Source of the DNA: Obelidium mucronatum | Lineage: Eukaryota > Chytridiomycota > Chytridiomycetes > Chytridiales > Chytriomycetaceae | Direction: 5' to 3' | Length of the DNA stretch: 64,000 nucleotides | NCBI GenBank assembly: GCA_025765595.1 | Contig: JAIVFH010000005.1 | Coordinates: 620,001 to 684,000, forward strand | Shown here: in pieces, positions 22,372-32,659 of the stretch | Position numbering within the stretch: the first letter of the stretch is position 1 | Layout: the number at the start of each line of letters is the position of its first letter | Position numbers and translations under genes: made by a program | The notes under the pieces: model-generated | Seen by the model: the letters and a program-made list of their open reading frames with translations, nothing else | The model's database searches: none | Told to the model about the DNA's origin: nothing

Positions 22372-24317
22372 TTAACGCTTTCCAGCAAGAGTGTCCAAGG
22401 CATATGGATAAGCACGATCCATCATACCTCTCAAATCTTCCGCCTTCACCAACTGGTCAATATCCTTTCCAATTCCAACTCCAGCTCTTCCACCTTCGTT
22501 TGCCCAATCAGTCTCCGTCTTTAACCCACGTTCAGTCCAAATAGTCTTCAAGGCAGCGACAAGTCCATCCATCAGTTCCGGTCCGTGGCCAGGTGTAGGA
22601 GTAATACGAAGACGCTCTTCACCAACAGCAACAGTGGGGTAATTGATGCTTTGCACGTAAATCTTGTACCGACTCAACAATTCATCCGAAACACTCTTTG
22701 CAGTCTCCGCATCACCAACAAGAACTGGGACAATGTGCGATGGGTTTGGAACAACAGGGATCCCCAAGTCAGTCAACGTGCTCTTGAGCATACGAGTGTG
22801 GAGCTGTTGACCAGCACGTTCAACGGGCGACTTTTTCAAGTGACGGATGGCAGTGAGGGCACCGCTGACAACGGCAGGTGGGAGAGAGGTGGTGAAAATG
22901 AAACCAGGTGCGTAGGAGCGGACCATGTCAACAAGGCTTTCGCTGGCGGCAATGTAACCTCCGACTACTCCGTAGGCTTTTCCAAGTGTTCCAGTGATAA
23001 TGTCCATGTCGTCCATTGCGTCAATGTATTCGGCTACTCCGGCACCTGTTTCACCGTACATTCCGACAGCGTGGACTTCATCCAAAAAGGTGATTGCATT
23101 GTACTTTTTGGCCAGAGCACCAATTTCCTTAATGTGGCCAATGTTTCCAGACATGGAGTAGACGGATTCAAAGGCAATGATTTTGGGGACAGACAGATCG
23201 TATTGTTGCAATTGGGATTCCAAGTTGGCCAAGTCATTGTGCTTGAAGACATGCTTCTTTGCGCGCGAGTTGCGAATTCCTTGAATCATGGAGGCGTGGT
23301 TGGAAGCGTCAGAGAAGATGACACAGCCAGGCATCTTGGAGGCGAGGGTGCTGAGGGTAGCGTCGTTGGCGACAAAACAGGAAGAAAAGACCAAAGCAGC
23401 GTCCTTCTTGTGAAGGGAAGCAAGTTCACGTTCGAGACTGAGGTGGAGTTCGGCATTACCGGCAATGTTTCTGGTTCCACCGGCACCGGCTCCATACTTG
23501 TCGATTGTGGACCTTTTGGCAGGAGCATTAGTTGATTTGATTTAAGGGACAAAAAAAGGATGGAACTCACTTCATGGCGTGGACAACCTCTGGGTGCTTC
23601 GACATGCCGAGATAGTCGTTGGAGCACCAGACGGTCACGTGCTCACCAGTGCCGGTGTGGGCCATGGGGTACAGCTGTGCCAAGCGGTTGATGTTGTTGA
23701 AGTAGCGGTAAGACTTGTCCTGGTGCTTCTTGTGCAGCTGGTCCTTGAAGAAGACGTCGTAGTCAAAGGCGCCCGAGGCGGTAGTCGATGCACAGGCCTT
23801 TGGCATTGCCTCGAAGACAGCGGCGGAGTCGCTCTTCTTTGGCTGCGGGTGCATCGGCGCCTGCTGTCTGGAAGTGTACGCGGAGGGCATCGACTCGAAG
23901 GTCGCCGCGCTGCTGGTTCAGGTTGCCGGTTAGATGGGCGGGTGACAAATCACAGAAAACAAACACTCACGAAGTTGCGGCGCGCGCCTGGGCGTGGGCG
24001 GCCGCCGTCGACGACGAGCGGCGCACCTGCTGCACGGCCAGCGCCGTGCCAAACACGGGGCACTCGCGCGCTGCCGCAAGCAGCTGCGACTTGCCGTTGC
24101 GCGCCGCTGCCGCAAACGACGCCGCCGTCGCCGCTGCGGCGACCGACGCGCCGGCGCCGAGCGGCGCGGCCGGCGCCGCTGTTGGCAACAAGCCGGCGCC
24201 GGCGCTGGCGGGGCACGCGCCCGCCGTGGCCGTCGACATCTGGCGCAGCGCGGACACTGGCGTGCGCGCAAGGAAGGGACACGCCCGGGACACGGACGAA
24301 ACAAGAAGGCTTTCCAT
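22372..24317 (-). CDS. HEM1: 5-aminolevulinate synthase, mitochondrial
   Basis: PLP enzyme condensing glycine and succinyl-CoA, the first step of haem synthesis in the mitochondrial matrix. Exons are about 24317-23971, 23912-23571 and 23512-22372, giving about 600 residues. Exon 1 is an Ala/Arg-rich presequence containing RACPFL, GACPAS and RECPVF. The CP pairs resemble haem regulatory motifs that block import when haem is abundant. Core motifs are [61 protein letters not shown] and the Schiff-base lysine in [15 protein letters not shown] lies near the C-terminus. Exon 1 and the start of exon 2 are very GC-rich compared with exon 3. It is divergent from the small gene at 24564. Confidence 0.95.
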
Positions 24318-24563
24318 TGGGGCGATCGCTGGCTAAACTGGTTGTGAGTGTTTTTTGCCTTTTTTTTTTTTGCAATTTCAAATGAATTGTGAATGATGTG
24401 TCACACACGGTTTCATAATGACAAAAGTTATCTATTAACTGAAAAAGTGGGAAAACGAAAGTGGGAACGGGATTTTAGAGTGAAATTAAAAAATACACAT
24501 CCATTAATTGCGTTTAATCAATGAATTCCAGTTTAATTCTTGTTTAATTCTGGTGCCGAAAAA

Positions 24564-25146
24564 ATGAAGGGCGTCTGCGTTGTTGCCTTCAAACAACCGA
24601 CAACTCATCTGATTGGCCACTTTGTCTCTCTGGAAACGCAAGAGCAGCAGCAATCAATTATCGGATTCACCGCAGCGCTGGCAAATGATCCGCCAGAGTC
24701 ACATCCTTGTTGCCACAACCACAACGAGAAACCAGTCTTTTGGGATTTGAAACTAGTTCAATTTGCGAATGGCGATGAAGCGGAAGAAGAGAGGCATTTT
24801 GACATTGTGAATGTGCAGCAGCTCGAAGGCGGTGACGCCTTAGTGTTGGATACTCAGCATTCTGACTGGATCGTCAAAGACCATGCACACTCAAAGAATA
24901 CCGATACCATAATATGTACGCCACCGTTTCCTTTTATTCTCTATTTTTTGGAACTTACTGCTTGCAGCCAAACATGCACTTTCATTCAGAACGCGGATTC
25001 TGAAAAGCAGCGAAGCAGCAACAAGATCTGTCCAAAAGTACTTTCCACATTTAATAAATACAACAGCAGCAGCAGAGGAAAGAAACCAAGACGAATGGAT
25101 TGTCTGTATTGGCGAAATGCACCTCACACTCGACAACGAAGAATAA
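24564..25146 (+). CDS. small unknown protein, two exons
   Basis: The start MKGVCVVAFKQPTTHLIGHF at 24564 is the first ATG after an AT-rich leader. The exon 1 donor (T-GTACGCC at about 24914) and acceptor (CTTGCAG at about 24967) join in frame, giving ...NTDTII-S-KHALSFRTRIL and an end at GEMHLTLDNEE. The product is about 175 residues, acidic in the middle (ANGDEAEEERHFDIV), without signal peptide or membrane segment. I do not recognise the family; the beta-strand/helix pattern would fit a small assembly chaperone, but that is only an impression. It is divergent from ALAS (about 250 bp between starts) and convergent with the SDR-like gene, whose stop is 27 bp away. Confidence 0.6.
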
Positions 25147-25173
25147 AAAAAAAAAAAACAGTTCAACCCCACT

Positions 25174-26165
25174 CTACAACCGCGAATAATAAGGCACAAG
25201 ACCATGAACCTCCCAAAACTCCCTCCCACAAACACCCTTCCCCAACTGCTCCACACTCCTCGGAAGCCCTTTAACCCCACTCTCCCCCATCAACTCCAAC
25301 ACCCACCCCCACATTTCAGGATCCCCTTGCTTCTCCACATCCCATCCCGTTGGAACAGCTGTACTCAAAAAATCCCACCAATCATACACGCGCATATTCG
25401 TGATAATCCAGCGCCCTTCCCCACGCTGGAAGTTTCGGTGGACAGCCAACACGGCCCGCGCCACATCCACCCCGTGGATATAATGGACACTCTTTCGAGA
25501 CTCCACTGCGGCTTTTGTAGGCGCGATTCGGGAAATAAAGTTCCGCGGGTTCCGGGTGGTTTCATTGTAGAGTCCTGAGAGGTGGAGGATCGTGCTGGTT
25601 TGAGGGTATAGTTTCAGGAGATGCGATTCTCCTTTGTTTCTGTCCGTCAGGTTCTGTATTTTTTTATATATACATATTTTAAACCGTGTCTTTGTAATAA
25701 AAGAGATTAAACACTCTAACTGTGAGCGGCGTGTGTCGGTCACACCATGGATCCACTGAAGCGTCGACGGGTGAATAGTTTCCTGTTGTTCCAAGCAGAA
25801 TGTATCGAATCTTGTCTGGATTGACTCCTTCCGGTCGTGTCTGTTTGTTGTTTATGGAATTAAGTAATACTTTTGGCGACGACACAAAACCCCACCTTTC
25901 TATACATCCCAATCAACGTCTCAATCGCATTCTCACTTGTAACAGGAAAAGTAATCAAGAATGTAGTTGCAGTTGGCAGGTTGTAGTATTGCGATGCATC
26001 GTCAGTGTTGGATGGGTCAAATGCAAATGCAATTGTTCCATCGCGGCCGTCGCGCGTTGTTGCGGCTACAGAGACTTGCTCTTTGGTGCATTGGTCGACA
26101 ATGTAGGTTCCTGTCCAGCCTTTGCCGAGAACGAGAATGTCGATTGGTTGTTGAGTTTCTCCCAT
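25174..26165 (-). CDS. NAD(P)-binding Rossmann protein, atypical extended SDR (YeeZ-like)
   Basis: Three exons: about 26165-25890, 25828-25730 and 25665-25174. The N-terminus IDILVLGKGWTGTYIVDQC has the GxGxxG dinucleotide-binding loop after a hydrophobic beta strand. VAATTRDGRDGTI follows as the second strand region. Exon 2 carries RYILLGTTGNYSP and VDPWCDRHTPL; exon 3 carries ILHLSGLYNETTRNPRNF, VHYIHGVDVARAVLAVHRN and WIITNMRVYDWWDFL. These are the pattern of SDR-like epimerase or ligand-sensing proteins. The catalytic YxxxK is not evident, so catalysis is doubtful. Specific substrate unknown. Confidence 0.7.
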
Positions 26166-26245
26166 GTACAGGTTTTTTTTTAAATTGGAAGTTTTATAAT
26201 TTATAAACCTTCGATCTCAAAAACATTATCGAAACATGGTGTTTG

Positions 26246-26452
26246 CAGGTGGTTTCAAAATAAATGGCCCCACCTTCCGATTTTTTTCCAGTATAGGTTT
26301 CCTTGGGTTTCCTTACAAATCCATGATTATACGCCAAATGTGGCATTGTCCGAAGGAAATGTAAGGAAAGCTAAGGAAAACATTAGGAAACCAATGTTGG
26401 GGAAAAAAATTGAAGGAATAACGGGTGGGGCCATTTATTTTGAAACCAGCTG
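26246..26452. mobile_element. foldback MITE-like element with 29-bp terminal inverted repeats
   Basis: The left end CAGGTGGTTTCAAAATAAAT... (29 bp) is repeated inverted at 26424-26452 with one mismatch. The interior is also self-complementary: GGTTTCCTTGGGTTTCCTTAC pairs loosely with GTAAGGAAAGCTAAGGAAAAC. The element is 207 bp with no coding capacity. CAG/CTG ends would fit hAT or Tc1/mariner derivatives; a target duplication was not recognisable. It sits between the SDR-like 5' end and the dynamin 3' end. Confidence 0.8.
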
Positions 26453-26678
26453 TAATAGAAGAACCTACAAGTAACAGGGGAAGGCCAAGCTGAAGGAAGC
26501 GCTTTCTGAAGGAATAGTTACCACCAAAATGTGAATATTCAACTAATTATTAGAAGCGTGAGAACGAGCGAAGGCCATTAAGTCATGTCATGAAGAGGGA
26601 AGTTTTTTAAACAATCCATTTTTATTGATTTACGCGTAACCTCACACTTCAAACACAAGACCCAAAAAAAAAACCACT

Positions 26679-28895
26679 TCATCCAAAGTAAATCGCGGAA
26701 ATCTCCTTCTTTGATTCCATCAACGACGCCAATTCAGCTTCAAGCTGAACCCGACGGCCCACAACATTTCCAGGTTCCACCAAAATCGACGCCAACTGTG
26801 CATCATTCGCGCCCGAAAGGGCCGCCTTGATTTGCAACAAAACAACGCGAATAAAATACTGCTCAATTAGCATGGGGATCGTGTCTGTAAACCGCTTCTT
26901 GGCAACTTTGAGATACGCCTTGATGGCAAGTTGTAGTTCCATCGCCTCGCGGTCTTCATTGCTAACGTTTCCAATACCGTGGTGTTTCAAAACAGCTAGG
27001 ACTGCGTCCATGTTTACGGTTCTTGAGCTTTCGCTGCAGAGTCCTTCCAAGGAATCAAGGAGTGGCTTGTTGCGTAGTTTGATGAGGATGTCGTAGAGGT
27101 AGTGGTTTAGGGTGTATGGGCGGAGCTCGGTTTGTAACGCGTTCTTGAGCACGGCAAGGGCAGAAGTTTTCGTGGATTTGACGACTTGGGCAAATAGGGA
27201 TGATATGAATTCCTTTAGTTTAGGGAATCGAGATGAGATTCCAAATTGCAAGGCTTCTTGAACGACGCTGGTCAGAATTTTTTCGGTTTCATTGAGGAGC
27301 TGCGTCATTGGTTTGTCCCACTGCCGGATGTATTCACGAATCAACGAGCAGAAGAGATTGTAACTAGGAAAGATGGGTAATTCATCCCCGCGGTTTCTTT
27401 GGATTTTTTCCTTGAGGGAGGATAAGTCCATAGTGCTTATATGTCTCCAACCACTTCCTTTCGCAATCCAAGTAGACGGTTGCCTGTCGCAAAGAATATT
27501 TTCACTACTGACAGAAGTCACCCTGCTTAAACACCACTTCTTGATCAAATACACTTCAACTAAATTCCCAATCTCTGGAGGGCTTTGAGAAGAAACATGG
27601 AGTTCTTCTACTTCAGTCATGGTAACAGCTTTTCGAAAAACACATTCCTTGTCTCGAATAAGCGCTCTAGTGCGATTATCTATTTCAAATTTAAGAATGA
27701 GTTACTATTGGAAAGACGCCTACCAATATCGTCGTCACTGTTCAAGAAAAATTCGTGATCATAATTCCCGCTAGCAGCTTTTCCAACTATTTCTTGAATA
27801 GATTCCAGGAGAGAGTAATAATACAACTGCCGAGATGCAGCAGACTCCAAAGGAGTCCCTAACTCCTCCAACTCCTTCTCCACACTTCCCAGCCTTTGAT
27901 CAATCTCCTTGATCACAGCAGGAAGCGACCCACCAATCACAGCCTCCAAAATCTTGACCAACTTCTCAGTCAGCCTTCCGATACCAAAATAGGAAGGATC
28001 CACCTTCCTCCAAACTGCATGAGTTTCAAAAAACTCTGCCTCCTTGGTAATTCCATCTGCTATCGAAACACCATCATTCAAATCCTTTTGGCCACGACAC
28101 TTTACAGCATGATACCCCAACTTGAGCATCTTTTTCCTGTTTAGCAAGAGTTCCACGACTTGTCCTTCAGCACCGATATCAATCAAATCCGGCTTGGTAA
28201 TGATGGAAATGGTACGCACGCCCAGCGGGTCCGCCGCTTCAGCAGCTTGCAAGATCTCGGTATTATGAACATCCACATTCGCAGGAACGACTGCGAGAAT
28301 CACGGTCCGGCTTTGCACAAGGTATCGGTCCACCAACGCTCGAACGCGACCGATAATCGCAGGATCTTCACTGTCTTCAACAGTGCGGATCAGTCCTGGC
28401 AAGTCTGTAAGCGTCAGGTTGGGGTAGTTTGGACCGCTGACGTTGATGATGATGGAGTCGTCGCTGATGGCTTGGTTTTCTTGGACGAGTTGGCGGGTGA
28501 GGCGTTCGATTTCGTGTTCAATTTCGTTTGCGTTTGTGAGGGTTTTGGTTTCTGGGGGTTCTTCGTTTTGCTGTGGTTTGAAGCGCTGGAGGCGAACGGA
28601 GCCAGAAAAGGTTTCCGACTGGCTGAGAATCAGTTGAGTTGGGCACCGGGTTGTGAGCTCAGACGACGATGGGAACGTGATCCCAGAAATGGCAGAGAGT
28701 ACTAGAAGCAAAGATAAGTAATTATGTAAAGGGATATGCAGGAAGTGTTGGTTTACCCGATGACTTTCCACTGGACGTGTCTCCCATGGTAGCGATTTGT
28801 GGCAATTCCACATACCTGTCCAACCCTGCAGCCCTCAATTTATCAATAAGGTTTCGCTGGGTTTTGAAGCAGTTGCTTTCAAAAAGAGCTGTCAT
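26679..28895 (-). CDS. dynamin-family large GTPase (Mx/DRP-like)
   Basis: Membrane-remodelling GTPase with GTPase, stalk and GED-like parts and no PH domain. The start MTALFESNCFKTQRNL is at 28895. Exons are about 28895-28757, 28700-27725 and 27670-26679. GTP-binding motifs are GDTSSGKSS (P loop), the switch threonine region TRCPTQL, DLPGLI (G3) and TKPD (G4). Stalk motifs are RNRGDELPIFPSYNLFCSLI (dynamin middle domain) and a C-terminal GED helix pair ending ESKKEISAIYFG. Between the GTPase and the stalk, exon 3 starts with about 75 residues (GNLVEVYLIKKWCLSRVTSV...) that look like a small Agenet/SH3-type beta barrel, unusual at this site. Total about 700 residues. No signal or membrane segment. 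Confidence 0.85.
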
Positions 28896-29353
28896 TTTTC
28901 TTTTTTTTTTTTTATACTTGACGAAAACTTTTTGTTTCAAAAAAAAAAATGGTAGAAAGAGACAAAACAGAAATCACCCGAGATAAATCACCGAGCGGCT
29001 TATGAATGCATGCAAAAGCAGGCGGCGAAAGCTCTATCCGCCACAACGCACGCATCATCACTTCTCCAAGTTGCAGAAGACCCCCAACTTGAAACAATTC
29101 ACACAGGCAATGGCACTTATCACATTCACGCAATATTGGGCCATTGAATCGTGCTACTGGCCAGCAAAGGAGACAAATACATGGAGTGGTGTCACCTAGC
29201 AATGAATTTATTACGCATGTGCCACCATTGATCCAATAAAATGTATTTATATAATGCAATTATATATGCAGAATACAACAAGCGGCAATGCATTTGGCAA
29301 CAATAAGGTTTTGCTGCGTCTTGGAACTCACGGCCTTCCAAACGAAAAATGGT
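28896..29353. other. intergenic region without recognised gene
   Basis: About 460 bp between the dynamin start and tRNA-Pro. Small open frames on both strands lack family resemblance. No repeats beyond A/T runs. Confidence 0.55.
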
Positions 29354-29425
29354 GGGCCCAACCGGGAATTGAACCCGGGACCTCATCTACCCTAAAGATG
29401 AATCATACTACTAGACCATTGGGCC
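29354..29425 (-). tRNA. tRNA-Pro (anticodon AGG), second copy
   Basis: 72-nt cloverleaf nearly identical to the copy at 21436. Acceptor GGCCCAA/TTGGGCC. The anticodon stem CATCT/AGATG encloses TTAGGGT (AGG). The T stem is CCGGG/CCCGG with B-box GGGTTCAATTC. The differences from the first copy are mostly paired changes, keeping the stems. No intron. Confidence 0.93.
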
Positions 29426-29890
29426 ATGCGTCAAAATGTCACTCTACTAGTCATGAATGAAACTTCATAAAACCAATTCTCGCAACCTTTTTTCCGCTGA
29501 ACCAGCTTTACATTAGGAAAATTCACACGACCAAGAAGGATATTCGTGGCCGGCTGACACCATGGACCACTCAACCCATTTCATCATTCAAGGTGAACTT
29601 TTAATCCGGTCCCACATTGTCCAGATGTATAGAGACATCTCGAAAAACGCCGATACTGCAGTATGATCCAATGATGATGATTCTTCATGCAAAGTTCTTA
29701 AGAGGAGGATGATTAATGAGCGATTTAAGAATGGTGGCACAAAGCCGGGGCCCTTCTCAATTCGTCAGCCATTTTCCCCTGCTGGAGAAGTGAGGATTTG
29801 ACTTGGAACAGTGGTATTCAGTAAAACCAACAGCTTTATTTGTCACCCCATTGTCCCCCCCTTTTTTCTTTTCTTCTACAAAACCCCCGT
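29426..29890. other. intergenic region without recognised gene
   Basis: About 465 bp between tRNA-Pro and the PARP stop codon. Nothing recognised. Confidence 0.55.
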
Positions 29891-32189
29891 TCAATAATAC
29901 CCCCCACCACTCTTATACTCAAACTTCATCTTAACCAAGTACTTCAACCGAACCTGTCTAACGTCATAACAAATGAACTCATTGTATTCCAACGATTCTG
30001 GTCCATCCGTCTTTCTTACACCCTTTCCACATGGCACAACGACTCCATCTGGTAGTGTCACGTATTCGTCAGGGTTTGGCTTGGTACGACCCATTCCCCA
30101 GGTAGAATGTTTCTTTTTTGATTTGGTGTCCTTGTCTGCGTCATAGTTTGCATTCACCTGAAATAAAAAAGATAGCCGATGGTGGTGTTAGGTAAGAGTT
30201 AAATGGCAGTACATGAAACAATACTTACAAGCTGATTCTCGTCTCCGAGAGCAACTTCACAGAGGAGCAAGAGACCTGTTGAATTGTCTCGTGAAGTGCA
30301 GCAGTAATTTGCGGATTTGGAAACCTGTACGTAAGAAAAAAAAAATCGTCAGAATAAATACCAGAAAGAATACTAGGATCATGAGGGTATATTACCATAT
30401 CAGCAAAGTAAACTCCTTTTCCAAACATGTATCCAGTAACTGGGGCTTCGGGTGGGGCAATTCGCAGACCCTGTGATAAAATACCAACATAGTTCGTGAT
30501 ACGACTGCAAACAAAATTGTTAATACAAACACACAAAAAAAATGAATACGCATCATAAAGTCGAACCTTCCATGCCAAAGCAGTTTCCGATTATGCAATT
30601 TACCGCCCAAATCGTCAAACTCGTCCTCTTTGCTCAACTCAAACACATCCTCCACCTTAAGCTTGTATTGCTGGTGAGTGTGTCCATGCGTATTTTCCGT
30701 GTATTTTTCAACCAACTTGAATGTCTCCCCTTTCTTGTCAACAGGTTTCATATCCACCTTCAGACTTGCATATTTACCATCTACCGGATTACTGCTCCGA
30801 TCGACTTTTGAATTCAACAATGTTGTGGTAATTTGAATATCACCCAAGGCCTCAACCATACGCAGTTTGGCATTCAATTTGGCAGGGGTATTGATAACAT
30901 CAGGAACGTTTCGACCAAAGTTGTGCGGAATAATTGTGTAGAAATCAGAACTGAGGGTTTTGAGGACGGAGAGACGGGGACCACCAACACGAACAAGTTC
31001 CTCAGAGATTTTCTTGAGTTCCAAGTACCCCAGTTGAATGGTGCGTTTCGTGAGTTTTCCAAGAGGCATTTTTTTGGCGTCGTATCCAATTTCTGTCATT
31101 TCTTTCTCCATCAAGTCGAGGTTGAATATCAATTTGACAAGGTCCTTTTTTGTTTTTTTTTGGGTGAAATGTTAATCGTGTGAAAGTAAAAAATAAGAAT
31201 TTGCAATGGTGGTTACCTGCACAGAGGCATCAAGTTTTGATTCTGGATACTGTACTGGTTCGGAGTCGACTCCTTTTTCTGCTTCAGTAGTTGCAGCAAG
31301 AACCTCCTCAGTATCGTCATCGCCCCAGTCGCGTTCGAGCAAGAAATACTTTCCAGGTTGTTTCTCAAAGTTGTCGCGGTTTGCCCACTTGTTTTTGGTC
31401 TGATCGCAAAAAAAAAAAAAAAAATACACAGAGGTCAGTAAAGAATCGGCATGGCTGTATCCGTTTCCCAAAAAACCTTATCATAAAACTTTTTCTCGAA
31501 AGCAGATATCGCAGATTGAGCATTTCCAAATTCTGGCTGTGAAGTTTGGCCGTTGTTCCCAACGCGTCCCCATCTGTTCCAAGCAATGTAGGAGTCCCTT
31601 GTGTCATGCTTCAAGACTTGGATGATGTAAAACTTGTTATTATTGTTTCCTATATCCGTCTGATTGAGGAGTGCGTCTGTGGGGAAAAAAGTCTGCTTGT
31701 AAGTTGATGGCGGGTGGTTGAGTCGAAAGTCCGAACATACCGTACACAACGCCGTCCAACTGCAACACGTGGTATTGCTGCGCAAAGGTAGACGGAGCAC
31801 CCGAATCAACAGCCTATTGATCAGTTTAGACAAGCGCAGGATCGGGCGTCGCAACTTACGGCAGCGCCCTTTTTGATTGACTTTACGATGACTTTCTCTT
31901 CTTCTTCGGCTTCTTCTTCGTCTTCCTCGTCCTCCTTGTCTTCGACCATTGCCTCTTCCACCTTCTCTTCCACTTCCTTTTCCGCTTCTTCCGCTTCTTC
32001 TTCTTCTTCGTCCTTCTTTGCCTTTGGCTTCCGGCCCCGCTTCTTTGGCTCCACCTGGACTGCGACTGGCACAGCCGCCGCCGTCTGCGCACTCACGCGC
32101 GCGCTCTTGCGCGTTGTTGTCGCCGGCGCTGCGGCGGCCGCTGGCGGATCGGCGTCGGAAGCGGCGCGGCCTCGTTTCTTTGGCGGCAT
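29891..32189 (-). CDS. WGR-domain poly(ADP-ribose) polymerase (PARP2/3-like)
   Basis: Nuclear enzyme that transfers ADP-ribose from NAD+ at DNA breaks. The start [16 protein letters not shown] at 32189 opens a basic/Ala tail with AT-hook-like [11 protein letters not shown], then a long Glu-rich stretch. The WGR domain follows ([20 protein letters not shown] and [11 protein letters not shown]). The regulatory helical domain starts near [18 protein letters not shown] and includes [18 protein letters not shown]. In the catalytic domain the triad is visible: His in LLWHG, Tyr in GKGVYFADM and Glu in [11 protein letters not shown], so it should be active for polymer synthesis. About eight exons with short introns. 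Zinc fingers and BRCT are absent, which fits PARP2/3-type rather than PARP1. Exon 1 is GC-rich. Confidence 0.92.
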
Positions 32190-32435
32190 TTTTGTGTTTC
32201 GTTTTGTTCGACTCGACCACCGCAAATTAATAGAAGCGGCGCTGATCCACTCCGGCGAATTCGCGCGTGGCAAAGCGTTGTAGACTGGATTCAAGTGGTA
32301 CTGACATTCCTTCGATGCGGTGGCACTGTACAGTACCCACCAAATAGAGCCAAAATCGCCTTAAATCAAAGGAAAAGAGTGGGATAACAGGTAAGCAGTA
32401 AAAAGACCTCAGAATCAAAGGAAAAAGTGGCAAAA

Positions 32436-32509
32436 TGCTCCGCACAGGGATCGAACCTGTGACCTTGGCGTTATTAGCACCACGCTCTAACCAACTGAGC
32501 TAGCGGAGC
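32436..32509 (-). tRNA. tRNA-Ile (anticodon AAT)
   Basis: 74-nt cloverleaf. Acceptor GCTCCGC/GCGGAGC. A-box TAGCTCAGTTGGTTAGAGC. The anticodon stem TGGTG/CGCCA encloses CTAATAA, giving AAT. B-box GGTTCGATCC. No intron. It lies between the PARP promoter and the AAA gene terminus. Confidence 0.96.
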
Positions 32510-32659
32510 TCATGCTTTCCTACAAAAAAAAATATAATTGAATGCTACCCGTTAAACAAGAGTGGATCAAAATATAACTGCTCTTTCTAATTATAAAATA
32601 CATCTGCCATGCCAGTAAAACCCATGAGAAGTTGCAAAATTTATTAAAATACAGACAGA

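Noticed and set aside
22585..23535. 316-codon plus-strand open frame antisense to ALAS
   Set aside because: Mirror of the strongly biased ALAS coding sequence; no domain recognised.
31873..32283. Ser-rich plus-strand open frame over the PARP 5' exon
   Set aside because: Antisense of the Glu/Lys-rich PARP N-terminus.
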